Of a stretch of DNA of 64,000 nt, positions 43,591 to 51,679 are shown in pieces; positions within the stretch are counted from its first letter, which is position 1; every line of letters starts with the position of its first letter. The stretch is taken from the NCBI GenBank assembly GCA_035602605.1, contig DATNLZ010000037.1, forward strand, positions 1-64,000, written 5' to 3'. This DNA is from DASQHY01 sp035602605 (lineage in GTDB: Bacteria; Acidobacteriota; Terriglobia; Acidiferrales; UBA7541). The notes beneath the pieces were generated by a model, which was not told the DNA's origin, did not search any database, and was given only the letters and a program-made list of their open reading frames with translations. The position numbers and the translations under genes were made by a program.

Positions 43591-46155
43591 ATGGCTGTGG
43601 ATGTCAGTAAACATCTCGACCGCGCCAAGCGTTATCTGGAAAAGAACAAGGTCCAGGACGCGGTTGAAGCCTATCTGGCGGTCCTCGAAGACGCTCCCAC
43701 TCATCAGGAAGCTACGCAGGCTCTCGGAGATCTCTACGCGCGCCTCGACAAACCCGATAGAGCCGCAGTCTACTACGGCGTGCTCTTCGATCTATTAACC
43801 GACCCGCGTGATGAGCCTAAAGCGCTCGCCATCTACACCCGCTTCCTGAAACCGAGCGGGCAGCAGCCTCCCGAGCGGATGGCGCGATACGCAATGCTGC
43901 TTCAAAAACAAAATCGTGTGGAAGATGCCATTGAGCAGTACACATTGGCAGCCGAAATCTTTCAGGAGCGCGGCCGCGAAGATGACGCGCTCACTTGCCA
44001 CGAACGAGCCGCGCAGTTAAATCCAGACGATCTCACCCGCCATTTGAGGCTTGGAGAAACGGCTGAGCGAATCGGAAAGACGACCATAGCCGCGCGGGCA
44101 TATCTGCGTTCGGGACAATTGGCTACGGCGGCAGGCAACCATCTTGACGCAGCCGGATTATTTGAGCGGGCTTATCGCATTGCTCCGCAGGAGCGCAGCG
44201 TCGCGCTCTTATACGCGGAAGCCAAGCTTCGCGCGGGAGACGCTATTGCTGCGGCCAAGCTCCTTGAACCGTTTTCGAGTATCGAAAGCGATGCCACATT
44301 CCTGGAGACTTTTGCTGATGCTTTAATGCGCTCTGGGGAACTGGACAGAGCGCTGATCGTGCTCGATCGTGCGCAATCTGAAAAAACGTCCGGGTACAAC
44401 AAGTTCTTCGACTTAGCCGATCGTTATGCCAAGGCCAAACAGGATGCCAAGGCCATCGAGATTCTTCAAAAAGTCAAAAAGCGCATGTTTCAAACTCATA
44501 GGGAGAGTGAGTTTGCTGCGCAGGTGGATCGACTTGCTGAAGCTAATTCTTCCTCGGTTTTGATCGGTGAGTTTTGGGGCGCTCTCTACAACGAACTGAA
44601 TCGCGAGTCCAAATATTTTGACGTTCTCGTTCGGCTGTTTGACACTTATCTGGAAGCAGGAGAGGTCAAGAAGGCTTGCGACACTCTCGAAAAACTCGTA
44701 GACATTGACGCCTACGATTTTCGTAACCAGCAGCGAATGGAGCGCCTGCGCGGTAAAGCGCCGGATGCAGCCTTGCAACGGGTAGCCTCACGCCTGGCGA
44801 AGTCGGCGTCACTGGCAATGCCGGCCTCGAGCGCCGACCGCGGTCTTGATGAATCGTCCAGAGTTCCCGTGGTAAATGTAGAGGGCCGCGCGCAACAAGC
44901 CCTCGAGGATTTGCTCGTGCAGACCGAAATCTTCCTCCAATATTCTTTGCAAGGCAAGGCGGTCGAGCGTCTCCAGAAAATTGCTGAGATGTTTCCCGGG
45001 GAAGAAGATAACAACGCCCGGCTTTATAACCTCTACGAGCTGGCGCGTTGGTGGCCCCCGGGGGCCAGGCGCAAGGACGAAGTTCCGACCGTTTCCGCCC
45101 AGCCCGCTGCGACCATCGTCGCGAAGACCGGGGCCTATACGGTGGAAACTCTGCGCGACCTGTCAAAGATTTCGGAGATCAGCCAGACCGTATACCGCCA
45201 GCCGACGCCGCGGGCCATGTTGAATATAGCGGTAAACGAAGTTGGCACGCATTTGAAGGCCGCTCGCTGCCTGGCTGTGATCGGCGCGCCCGGCAGGCCG
45301 CCTGAAATGGCGGCAGAGTTCTGTGCCCCTGGTGTCAAGCCCGCTCCCGGGGCGCAAATTGTTTTTCTTCTCTCGCAAATTGAAAAAGCTGTGCCCGACT
45401 CATTGGGCGGACTGGCTCTGGACGCTGCAGCGGCGCCCATCTTGAAAGAAATGGGCCTGGAAACTGCCCTCGGCGTCGCGCTCACCGACAAAGAGACGCA
45501 AGCCCCGGCAGGTATGCTGGTCGTCGCGCAAGCCCAGCCTCACAAGTGGAAACCGAACGAAACATACTTCCTACAAGCGATCGGCGACCAGATGTTGCTC
45601 AGCGTCAGCCACACGCGGCTTCGCTCTCTGGTTCGTCGAATGGGCGTGTCTGACGAGCGGACTGGGTTGCTCGGTCGGAGCTCTTATGTAGACTGCCTTC
45701 TGTCTGAGACCGAACGAGCCAGGACGCAAGGCACGCCGCTGGCAGTCACGATTCTGCAAATCGATCACGGCCCGGAATTGCTTCGGCACCAAGGCGAAAC
45801 CCTCGTAGAGCGCCACATGGAGCAATTGGCAAAATCCCTTCAGCCGGTTGTTCGCCAGAACGATGTGGCTGTGAAGTACACTTCTTGGTCTCTGGCGTTT
45901 ATCTTGCCTGACACCACGCTGGCTGGCGCGCGCAATCTTGCTGACAAATTACGCAAGGCCGCAACCGCCGTTCGTCCCCCGTGGGATAGCACGCCGCTTA
46001 CAATCAGCGCAGGAATCGCAGAAGCCATCGCTCGCCCTGATTTCGATAACGAGGATATTGTTACCGATCTAATGAACCGTGCCGAAGCCAGCACGGAGGA
46101 AGCCCGCAAGAAAGGCGGGGACACCATAGTAGCCGCCGAAGTTTCCACGCGTTGA
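43591..46155 (+). CDS. TPR-GAF protein with degenerate GGDEF domain
   Basis: An 854-residue cytoplasmic protein. Residues about 1-400 are tetratricopeptide-like helical repeats (for example AKRYLEKNKVQDAVEAYLAVLEDAP). Residues about 530-665 look like a GAF domain (SEISQTVYRQPTPRAMLNIAVNEV to LQAIGDQMLLSVSHTRLR). Residues about 685-850 align with a GGDEF domain (DERTGLLGRSSYVDCLL, LQIDHGPELLRHQGE, FILPDTTLAGARNLADKLR, TISAGIAEA), but the signature is replaced by TSWSL in VKYTSWSLAFILP. It should not make cyclic di-GMP and is more likely a sensor or scaffold. The thiolase start overlaps close to its stop. Confidence 0.88.
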   Translation: MAVDVSKHLDRAKRYLEKNKVQDAVEAYLAVLEDAPTHQEATQALGDLYARLDKPDRAAVYYGVLFDLLTDPRDEPKALAIYTRFLKPSGQQPPERMARYAMLLQKQNRVEDAIEQYTLAAEIFQERGREDDALTCHERAAQLNPDDLTRHLRLGETAERIGKTTIAARAYLRSGQLATAAGNHLDAAGLFERAYRIAPQERSVALLYAEAKLRAGDAIAAAKLLEPFSSIESDATFLETFADALMRSGELDRALIVLDRAQSEKTSGYNKFFDLADRYAKAKQDAKAIEILQKVKKRMFQTHRESEFAAQVDRLAEANSSSVLIGEFWGALYNELNRESKYFDVLVRLFDTYLEAGEVKKACDTLEKLVDIDAYDFRNQQRMERLRGKAPDAALQRVASRLAKSASLAMPASSADRGLDESSRVPVVNVEGRAQQALEDLLVQTEIFLQYSLQGKAVERLQKIAEMFPGEEDNNARLYNLYELARWWPPGARRKDEVPTVSAQPAATIVAKTGAYTVETLRDLSKISEISQTVYRQPTPRAMLNIAVNEVGTHLKAARCLAVIGAPGRPPEMAAEFCAPGVKPAPGAQIVFLLSQIEKAVPDSLGGLALDAAAAPILKEMGLETALGVALTDKETQAPAGMLVVAQAQPHKWKPNETYFLQAIGDQMLLSVSHTRLRSLVRRMGVSDERTGLLGRSSYVDCLLSETERARTQGTPLAVTILQIDHGPELLRHQGETLVERHMEQLAKSLQPVVRQNDVAVKYTSWSLAFILPDTTLAGARNLADKLRKAATAVRPPWDSTPLTISAGIAEAIARPDFDNEDIVTDLMNRAEASTEEARKKGGDTIVAAEVSTR

Positions 46156-46169
46156 GAGGATCGTCTGTA

Positions 46170-47357
46170 ATGTTTCCAAGCGATGTCGTGATCGTCGCCG
46201 GAGCTCGCACACCCATGATGCGCTATACCGGCGCATTCAAGGACACTTCTGCCATTGAGCTGGGAGCGAGCGCTGCTCGTGAGGCCATTCGCCGCGCCGG
46301 CGTGGACCCGGCCCAGGTCGGGCATGTGGTATTCGGCAACGTTTTGCACACCAGCGCCGATGCACCCTACGGTGCGCGACATGTGGCCCTGAAAGCTGGC
46401 CTAAAAATTGAAACACCAGCCGTCACTGTAAACCGGTTATGCGGATCAGGGTTTGAGGCAATCGTGCAAGCCGCACATCGCCTGCTGCTCAATGAAACCA
46501 AAATGGTCTTGGCTGGTGGAATGGAGAATATGACGCAGGCTCCCCATGTGATTCGAGGGGCCCGGAGCGGTTTCCGTCTCGGCGAAGGTGCGCTCGAAGA
46601 TAGCTTGATGTCGGCGCTCCTCGATCCGTATTGCGGTTGTACGATGGCTGAGACGGCCGAGAATTGCGCGGTGGAATACCGGATTACGCGACGAGCCGCT
46701 GATGAGTATGCGCTTCGTAGCCAGCGGGCTGCTGAGGCCGCTTTCAAGGCATGCTACATGAAAGAAGAAATCGTGCCCGTGGGCGTAAAGCAAGGCCGAA
46801 AAGCGATGATCGTCTCCGAAGATGACCATCGCCGGCCGGATACCACACTGGAGGCACTTGAAAAGTTATCTCCAGCATTTCGTAAGGACGGGATCGTCAC
46901 TGCCGGAAACGCTAGCGGTATCGTTGACGGAGCCGCCGCTGTCGTCATGACACGCGAGAATCTAGCGAAGGACCAAGGCTTGAAGCCCCTTGGACGAATC
47001 GTCTCTTGGGCGACTGCGGGTGTTGAGCCCAGGCTAATGGGCATGGGACCTGTACCGGCCTCGCAAGCTGCCCTGGCTGCAGCTGGACTCGAGCTCGCAC
47101 AAATGGATCGTGTGGAGGTCAACGAGGCTTTCGCACCGCAATATTTGGCGGTTGAAAGGGCGTTGCGTCTCGACCGTGAAAAAACCAATGTGAATGGCGG
47201 TGCCATCGCCTTAGGTCATCCACTAGGCGCCACGGGGACGCGCATCACTCTCACCCTGCTTCTGGAATTGCGCCGCAGAGGAATGCGTTACGGCCTGGGC
47301 ACGGCTTGCATTGGCGGCGGGCAAGGGATCGCGATCATTGTAGAAGCGATGCAATAG
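46170..47357 (+). CDS. Acetyl-CoA acetyltransferase (thiolase)
   Basis: Catalyses condensation of two acetyl-CoA or thiolysis of acetoacetyl-CoA. ATG 46170 has GAGAGGA upstream. The acyl-enzyme Cys is in TVNRLCGSGFEAI at about residue 88, and the C-terminal motifs are VNGGAIALGHPLGATGTRI and GTACIGGGQGIAII. The length of 395 residues is normal. With the 3-hydroxyacyl-CoA dehydrogenase and crotonase downstream it forms a C4 acyl-CoA pathway, now interrupted by a TnpB element. Confidence 0.94.
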   Translation: MFPSDVVIVAGARTPMMRYTGAFKDTSAIELGASAAREAIRRAGVDPAQVGHVVFGNVLHTSADAPYGARHVALKAGLKIETPAVTVNRLCGSGFEAIVQAAHRLLLNETKMVLAGGMENMTQAPHVIRGARSGFRLGEGALEDSLMSALLDPYCGCTMAETAENCAVEYRITRRAADEYALRSQRAAEAAFKACYMKEEIVPVGVKQGRKAMIVSEDDHRRPDTTLEALEKLSPAFRKDGIVTAGNASGIVDGAAAVVMTRENLAKDQGLKPLGRIVSWATAGVEPRLMGMGPVPASQAALAAAGLELAQMDRVEVNEAFAPQYLAVERALRLDREKTNVNGGAIALGHPLGATGTRITLTLLLELRRRGMRYGLGTACIGGGQGIAIIVEAMQ

Positions 47358-47386
47358 AGCCCTCTTTGAACAAGAGCCTGCGCAAT

Positions 47387-47407
47387 CCCCTTCTTTTAAG
47401 GATGGGG
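47387..47407 (+). repeat. Left-end hairpin of the TnpB element
   Basis: CCCC and TTC pair with GGA and GGGG (one G-T pair) around a TTTTAA loop, leaving one bulged T before GGGG. The same geometry occurs in the right-end hairpin. Confidence 0.65.
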
Positions 47408-47449
47408 TCAAACAGGCATTAAACTAGTAGATTACCGAGAACCAGAAAA

Positions 47450-48568
47450 ATGTTTAGTCGCAAAACATTCAAGTTCCGGCTCTACCCGAACCGCAAACAG
47501 CAGGAGCAAATGCTCAAGACGCTCGACGCGTGCCGCGAGATATACAATGCCGGATTGCAGGAGCGCATCGGCGCGTGGAAGTGCCGCACGCCTGTCAACT
47601 ACAACAAGCAGCAGAATCAGTTACCGGAAATCAAAGAGATTCGCACCGAGTTACTCGACATCTATTCGCATGCTTTACAAGACCCGCTGCGGCGCCTCGA
47701 CAAAGCGTTCCAGGCGTTCTTTCGTCGCTGCAAGAGCGGCCAGACGCCGGGTTTCCCGCGCTTTAAAGGACGGAACCGTTTTGACTCGTTCACCTACCCG
47801 GACGGATTCAAACTGACGGGCGCCATTCTGTCTTTGTCGAAGATCGGCAACATTAAGGTCAAATTGCACCGCCCGGTCGAAGGCAAGATTAAGAGCACCA
47901 CCATCAAGCGCAAATGCGGCGCGTGGTACGCAACTCTGTCGGTGGAATTTGAGCCTGCGGCTCTGCCTTCCAGTGGTATAGAAATTGGCGTGGATGTTGG
48001 TTTGGAATCTTTTGCCGTACTGTCGAACGGAATGACCGTCGAGAATCCGCGCTGGTATCGCAACGGACAGGCGGAACTCCGCAAAACACAACCTCGGGTT
48101 ACGCGACGCGAGAAGGGTTCGAAGCGTCGCCGCAAAGCCGTGCTGTTGTTGCAGAAAGCGCACGCCAGAATCACGAACCAACGGAACGACTTTCATCACA
48201 AAGTGTCGTGCTGGCTTGTTGAGAACTTCGGAACCGTCGCCGTCGAAGACCTTAATATTCAGGGCCTCGCCGGAGGACTACTCTCAAAGTCAGTACAGGA
48301 TGCCGGATGGGCAAGCTTCTTTTCCAAGTTGTCTTACAAAGCTGCAAATGCTGGTAGGACACTCATAGCCGTCCATCCACCAGGCACGAGTCAAACATGT
48401 GTATGCGGGGCAACAGTTCGCAAGCTGCTATCGGACCGCGAGCATGTTTGTGGGTCCTGCGGTCTCATTGCTTCGCGAGACCACGTCTCGGCACAGGTCA
48501 TTTTACAACGGGCAGGGACACTGCCTTCAAGCGCCAACGTAGAGGTAATTAGCTCATGCGTGGCTTGA
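47450..48568 (+). CDS. tnpB: TnpB RNA-guided nuclease of IS605/IS1341 type
   Basis: TnpB proteins are compact RNA-guided DNA nucleases related to Cas12. The 372-residue protein begins with the helix-turn-helix/WED-like region (FKFRLYPNRKQQEQML). RuvC residues are visible: Asp in IGVDVGLESFAV, Glu in VAVEDLNIQGL and Asp in SRDHVSAQVIL. The zinc ribbon is CVCGATV...HVCGSCG. The third RuvC box differs from the common DxNAAxNI (it has V-S-A), but the acidic residue is kept, so activity is plausible. ATG 47450 has no strong ribosome binding site. Confidence 0.93.
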   Translation: MFSRKTFKFRLYPNRKQQEQMLKTLDACREIYNAGLQERIGAWKCRTPVNYNKQQNQLPEIKEIRTELLDIYSHALQDPLRRLDKAFQAFFRRCKSGQTPGFPRFKGRNRFDSFTYPDGFKLTGAILSLSKIGNIKVKLHRPVEGKIKSTTIKRKCGAWYATLSVEFEPAALPSSGIEIGVDVGLESFAVLSNGMTVENPRWYRNGQAELRKTQPRVTRREKGSKRRRKAVLLLQKAHARITNQRNDFHHKVSCWLVENFGTVAVEDLNIQGLAGGLLSKSVQDAGWASFFSKLSYKAANAGRTLIAVHPPGTSQTCVCGATVRKLLSDREHVCGSCGLIASRDHVSAQVILQRAGTLPSSANVEVISSCVA

Positions 48569-48620
48569 GAAGCCCCCGCGGTTACGCGTGGGGAGTTGTC
48601 ACTCTGCTACACTCAATTCA
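48450..48620 (+). ncRNA. Putative omega (reRNA) guide RNA of TnpB
   Basis: By analogy with other TnpB elements, an RNA overlapping the 3' end of tnpB and the right end should carry the right-end hairpin as scaffold and the first bases outside the element (after about 48602, TCTGCTACACTC...) as guide. The limits are approximate and expression is inferred. Confidence 0.4.
48573..48593 (+). repeat. Right-end hairpin of the TnpB element
   Basis: CCCC-CGCG pairs with CGCG-GGGG around a GTTA loop, with a single bulged T before GGGG. It starts 5 bases after the tnpB stop and matches the left-end hairpin design. Confidence 0.75.
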
Positions 48621-48640
48621 TTCCTTGGCTCGGGGGTATT

Positions 48641-49525
48641 ATGTCCATTGAGAAAGTAGGGGTGGTGGGCTGCGGTCTGATGGGTTCTGGAATTGCCCAG
48701 GTTGCCGCTCAGGCCGGCTGCGAGGTCGTTGTATGCGAGGTGAGCGATGCCCTGGTTGCAAAAGGTCTTACGAGTATCGAAAAGAATCTTCAACGCTTGG
48801 TCGACAAAGGATCCATGCCTGATGCAATGCGCAGCCAAATTCGCGGCCGGCTTCGTGGCACTACGAGTCTCGATGACCTTGGTAATCAAGATTTGATCAT
48901 CGAAGCGATTATCGAGCAAGTGCCCGCGAAAAAGGAACTCTTTAGCGCCTTAGATAGAATCTGCCAGCCCAAAACAATCTTTGCGAGCAACACATCGTCT
49001 GTTTCTATTACGGAAATCGCTGCGGCTACAAAGCGCCCTGATCGTTTTCTCGGAATGCACTTTTTTAACCCAGTGCCGGTCATGAAGCTGGTAGAAGTCA
49101 TCCGAACCATTGCCACCGATCCAGCAGTGTTTGAGGAAATGGTCGCTTTCGGAACGCGCCTGGGAAAGAACCCGGTGCGAACCACCGACCGTACCGGCTT
49201 CATCGTCAATCGCCTCCTTGTGCCGTACATTTTGGATGCGATCCGTGCGTTGGAAGAAGGCGTGGGGACCATTGAGGACATCGATACTTCGATGAAGCTT
49301 GGCTGCGCCCATCCGATGGGCCCGTTGACTCTGCTCGATTTTGTTGGCCTCGATACCACCTATTACATAGCGAATATAATGTTCGACGAATTCAAAGAGC
49401 AGCGCTTCGCGCCACCCCCGCTTCTCAAGCGCATGGTGCTGGCTGGATGGAACGGTCGCAAGGCCGGGCGAGGGTTCTACGACTACACTGACCCGCAAAA
49501 GCCACGTCCCATGCAACTGACATAA
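48641..49525 (+). CDS. 3-hydroxybutyryl-CoA dehydrogenase
   Basis: An NAD(P)-dependent 3-hydroxyacyl-CoA dehydrogenase (294 residues). ATG 48641 follows CGGGGGT. The Rossmann motif is VGVVGCGLMGSGIAQVAAQAG, and the catalytic His is in MHFFNPVPVMKLVEVI with the following TGFIVNRLL. The C-terminal domain has AHPMGPLTLLDFVGLD. The short single-domain form is typical of butyrate or polyhydroxyalkanoate routes. The TnpB right end lies only about 40 bases upstream, so its native promoter may have been displaced. Confidence 0.94.
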   Translation: MSIEKVGVVGCGLMGSGIAQVAAQAGCEVVVCEVSDALVAKGLTSIEKNLQRLVDKGSMPDAMRSQIRGRLRGTTSLDDLGNQDLIIEAIIEQVPAKKELFSALDRICQPKTIFASNTSSVSITEIAAATKRPDRFLGMHFFNPVPVMKLVEVIRTIATDPAVFEEMVAFGTRLGKNPVRTTDRTGFIVNRLLVPYILDAIRALEEGVGTIEDIDTSMKLGCAHPMGPLTLLDFVGLDTTYYIANIMFDEFKEQRFAPPPLLKRMVLAGWNGRKAGRGFYDYTDPQKPRPMQLT

Positions 49526-49554
49526 AATGAAGCAATCAAGGGAGCCCTGATCGT

Positions 49555-50337
49555 ATGCCCTACGAAAACCTCCTTTACGAAAAGAAGGAAGGTATCGCGT
49601 GGATAACCTTTAATCGTCCCAAAGTTCTGAATGCGCTGAATCGCAGGACAATGGAAGAATTGAGCGATATTCTGTGCGATGCGCGCGCAGATTCTTCGGT
49701 TGGAGTGCTGATCCTCACGGGCGCGGGAGAAAAATCTTTTATCGCGGGCGCCGATATCAACGAACTCGCTCAACAGACTCCCGTGGGGGGCAAGGACTTC
49801 TCGGTGTGGGGACAAAATATTTTGCGCCTGCTCGAGACCATGGGGAGGCCTTCCATTGCCGCCATCAACGGATTCGCGCTGGGTGGGGGGTGCGAGGTTG
49901 CTCTGGCGTGTTCCATCCGCCTCGCGAGTAAAACAGCGCGACTTGGCCAGCCGGAAGTAAAACTGGGGATTATACCGGGCTATGGAGGCACGCAAAGGCT
50001 CTCGCGTCTTTGTGGCCTAGGGATGACCCATGAGCTTTGTCTTGCCGGTGAAATGATCTCTGCCGATGAAGCGCTGCGCATTGGACTCGTCAATCACATT
50101 TACGAGCCGGCTGAGTTGCTTCCTGCTGCGGAAGCGCTCGCCAAAAAAATCATCGAGAAGGCGCCGTTGGCAGTCAGGTTCGCTATGGAAGCTATCGAGC
50201 GCGGCATCGAGATGCCCCTGCAAGAAGGACTTTTCCTCGAAGCTACCCTTTTTGGCATCTGCTGTGCTACCGAAGACATGCGCGAAGGTACTCGCGCCTT
50301 TCTCGAAAAGCGCGCTGCTCAGTTCAAGGGGCGGTAA
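49555..50337 (+). CDS. Enoyl-CoA hydratase (crotonase)
   Basis: Hydrates 2-enoyl-CoA to 3-hydroxyacyl-CoA. The 260-residue crotonase-fold protein has the oxyanion-hole segments IAGADINEL and AAINGFALGGGCEVALACSIRLAS, with both catalytic Glu positions kept (GGCEVAL and LGQPEVKLGIIPGYGGTQRL). It follows the dehydrogenase by 29 bases and completes a thiolase-dehydrogenase-crotonase set. Confidence 0.94.
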   Translation: MPYENLLYEKKEGIAWITFNRPKVLNALNRRTMEELSDILCDARADSSVGVLILTGAGEKSFIAGADINELAQQTPVGGKDFSVWGQNILRLLETMGRPSIAAINGFALGGGCEVALACSIRLASKTARLGQPEVKLGIIPGYGGTQRLSRLCGLGMTHELCLAGEMISADEALRIGLVNHIYEPAELLPAAEALAKKIIEKAPLAVRFAMEAIERGIEMPLQEGLFLEATLFGICCATEDMREGTRAFLEKRAAQFKGR

Positions 50338-50352
50338 TGGACATACTGCAAA

Positions 50353-50898
50353 ATGGCTAAGGATTTTAAACCCGCAAATGTTCAGCCCGCGACAGTTCGC
50401 GGGGATCTGAAGGCCGCCGGCTTCCGTTTTGGCCTGGTCGTTAGCCGCTTCAATGGTTTTATTACTGAACGATTGCTGGCCTCCGCCCTGGCGGCCCTTG
50501 GGCAGGCTAGCGCTGAAGAAAAAAACATAAACGTTGTCCACGTGCCAGGTTCATTGGAAATTCCGGTGATTGCCAAAAAACTCGCGGCCTCCGGAGAGTA
50601 TGACGCGCTGATTGCCATTGGATGCGTGCTGCGCGGCGAAACATCGCACTACGAGTACGTCTGCTCGGAAGTCTCTCGGGGGGTTCAGCTGGCGCAGATG
50701 GATGCTGGGGTCCCGATTATTTTTTGCGTTCTTACCTGTGACACATTAGAGCAGGCCATTGACCGCGCCGGTCTGAAAAACGGCAATAAGGGATTTGAAG
50801 CGGGCCTCGCCGCTGTCGAGATGGCCACGTTATTGCACAAACTCTCAGGCTCGAAAACCCCTGAAACTCCCGTCCGGCACACCCGGCAGCGGCGCTGA
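50353..50898 (+). CDS. ribH: 6,7-dimethyl-8-ribityllumazine synthase
   Basis: Penultimate enzyme of riboflavin synthesis, which assembles into pentamers or capsids. The 181-residue protein has FRFGLVVSRFNGFITERLL, VPGSLEIPVIAKKLA and the active His in CVLRGETSHYEYV. It has an extra N-terminal stretch and a basic C-terminal tail. nusB starts 1 base after its stop, an order common in bacteria. Confidence 0.96.
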   Translation: MAKDFKPANVQPATVRGDLKAAGFRFGLVVSRFNGFITERLLASALAALGQASAEEKNINVVHVPGSLEIPVIAKKLAASGEYDALIAIGCVLRGETSHYEYVCSEVSRGVQLAQMDAGVPIIFCVLTCDTLEQAIDRAGLKNGNKGFEAGLAAVEMATLLHKLSGSKTPETPVRHTRQRR

Positions 50899-50899
50899 C

Positions 50900-51319
50900 A
50901 TGTCGCTTCGCCATAAGGGACGCGAGTTTGCCTTGCAAATGCTCTTCCAGTGGGAAATGGGGCATCAGCAGCCTACTGAGATCGAAGCTGGATTCTGGAA
51001 GGCGGCGCGCTCGGAAAAAAAGACGCGGGACTTCGCGAACCAGCTCTTCGAAGGCGCGGTATCGGAAGCCGAAGAAATCGACACCCTATTGGTCCGTCAT
51101 GCCAAAAATTGGCGTCTTGAGCGGATGGCCGTCATTGACCGCGCCATTCTACGCCTGGCAGTTCATGAATTGCGCGCGCGCAAAACGCCGGACAAAGTCA
51201 TCATGAATGAAGCGGTCGAACTCGCCAAAAAGTACTCGTCCGCAGATGCTGCGCCCTTCGTCAATGGTATCCTCGATGCTATTCACAAAGGGGAGGACAG
51301 GCCAGAAGCCCTCAGTTAG
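50900..51319 (+). CDS. nusB: Transcription antitermination factor NusB
   Basis: NusB binds boxA RNA together with S10 (NusE) and is needed for rRNA antitermination. ATG 50900 gives MSLRHKGREFALQMLFQWEM. The conserved C-terminal part is RMAVIDRAILRLAVHELRARKTPDKVIMNEAVELAKKYSSADAAPFVNGILDAI. The 139-residue length is normal. It ends the ribH-nusB pair. Confidence 0.95.
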   Translation: MSLRHKGREFALQMLFQWEMGHQQPTEIEAGFWKAARSEKKTRDFANQLFEGAVSEAEEIDTLLVRHAKNWRLERMAVIDRAILRLAVHELRARKTPDKVIMNEAVELAKKYSSADAAPFVNGILDAIHKGEDRPEALS

Positions 51320-51679
51320 TGCAGGATTGTTTCGCACTCTTGGAACGCTGCTCCAAAACAACCACGAGTCCCTCGCCGGAGAAGGTGGCGATGTTATTGG
51401 CTTTTGCCATCTTAATGGTAGTTCGGCCCGACGATCGCCTGCGCACAGACGCGCGGTCTCGCAGCACCCGCCCCAAGTTCCACTGAGCATTCCCGGCCCA
51501 CGGCACGACAAGCGAATCTTCCACGTCCATCACCGAGATATTTTTCGTGTAGTACTTTGGTACTACGAAAAAATCTAACGGTTTGGACATAGGTGAGCAA
51601 CTTTCGATCACGACGAGGGTTCTAACGGTTGTAGGCTGAAATGGGCCATGCATCCGATACTTCAAGGAGCCCAACATCT
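51320..51679. other. Intergenic stretch without a convincing gene
   Basis: A 360-base gap between nusB and the heptad-repeat gene. A - strand frame (51312-51677) exists but has no recognisable domain or ribosome binding site. The only clear structure is a near-perfect inverted repeat at 51541-51572. Confidence 0.6.
51541..51572. repeat. Long inverted repeat in intergenic region
   Basis: TTTTTCGTGTAGTAC is followed by a TTTG loop and GTACTACGAAAAA. The arms pair over 13 bp with a 2-base bulge. On neither strand does a T run follow the stem in the way of a terminator. It could be an operator, an RNA hairpin in the leader of the gene at 51680, or a mobile-element remnant. Confidence 0.7.

Larger units (their letters stand above)
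47371..48602 (+). mobile_element. IS605/IS1341-like element with tnpB only
   Basis: Approximate element limits. A single tnpB gene is flanked by imperfect hairpins that share one design: the left hairpin 47387-47407 (CCCCTTC, loop, GGATGGGG) and the right hairpin 48573-48593 (CCCCCGCG, GTTA, CGCGTGGGG). In both, an unpaired T sits just before the closing GGGG of the 3' arm, as in hairpins recognised by the Y1 transposase TnpA of IS200/IS605 elements. No tnpA is present, so movement would need a helper. The right end GGGGAGTTGTCAC resembles other elements of this group. Exact cleavage points are not resolved. Confidence 0.8.

Noticed and set aside
51312..51677. A 121-codon frame on the - strand between nusB and the heptad-repeat gene
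   Set aside because: It overlaps the end of nusB, has no recognisable family or ribosome binding site, and its composition is not gene-like; a conserved homologue would change this.
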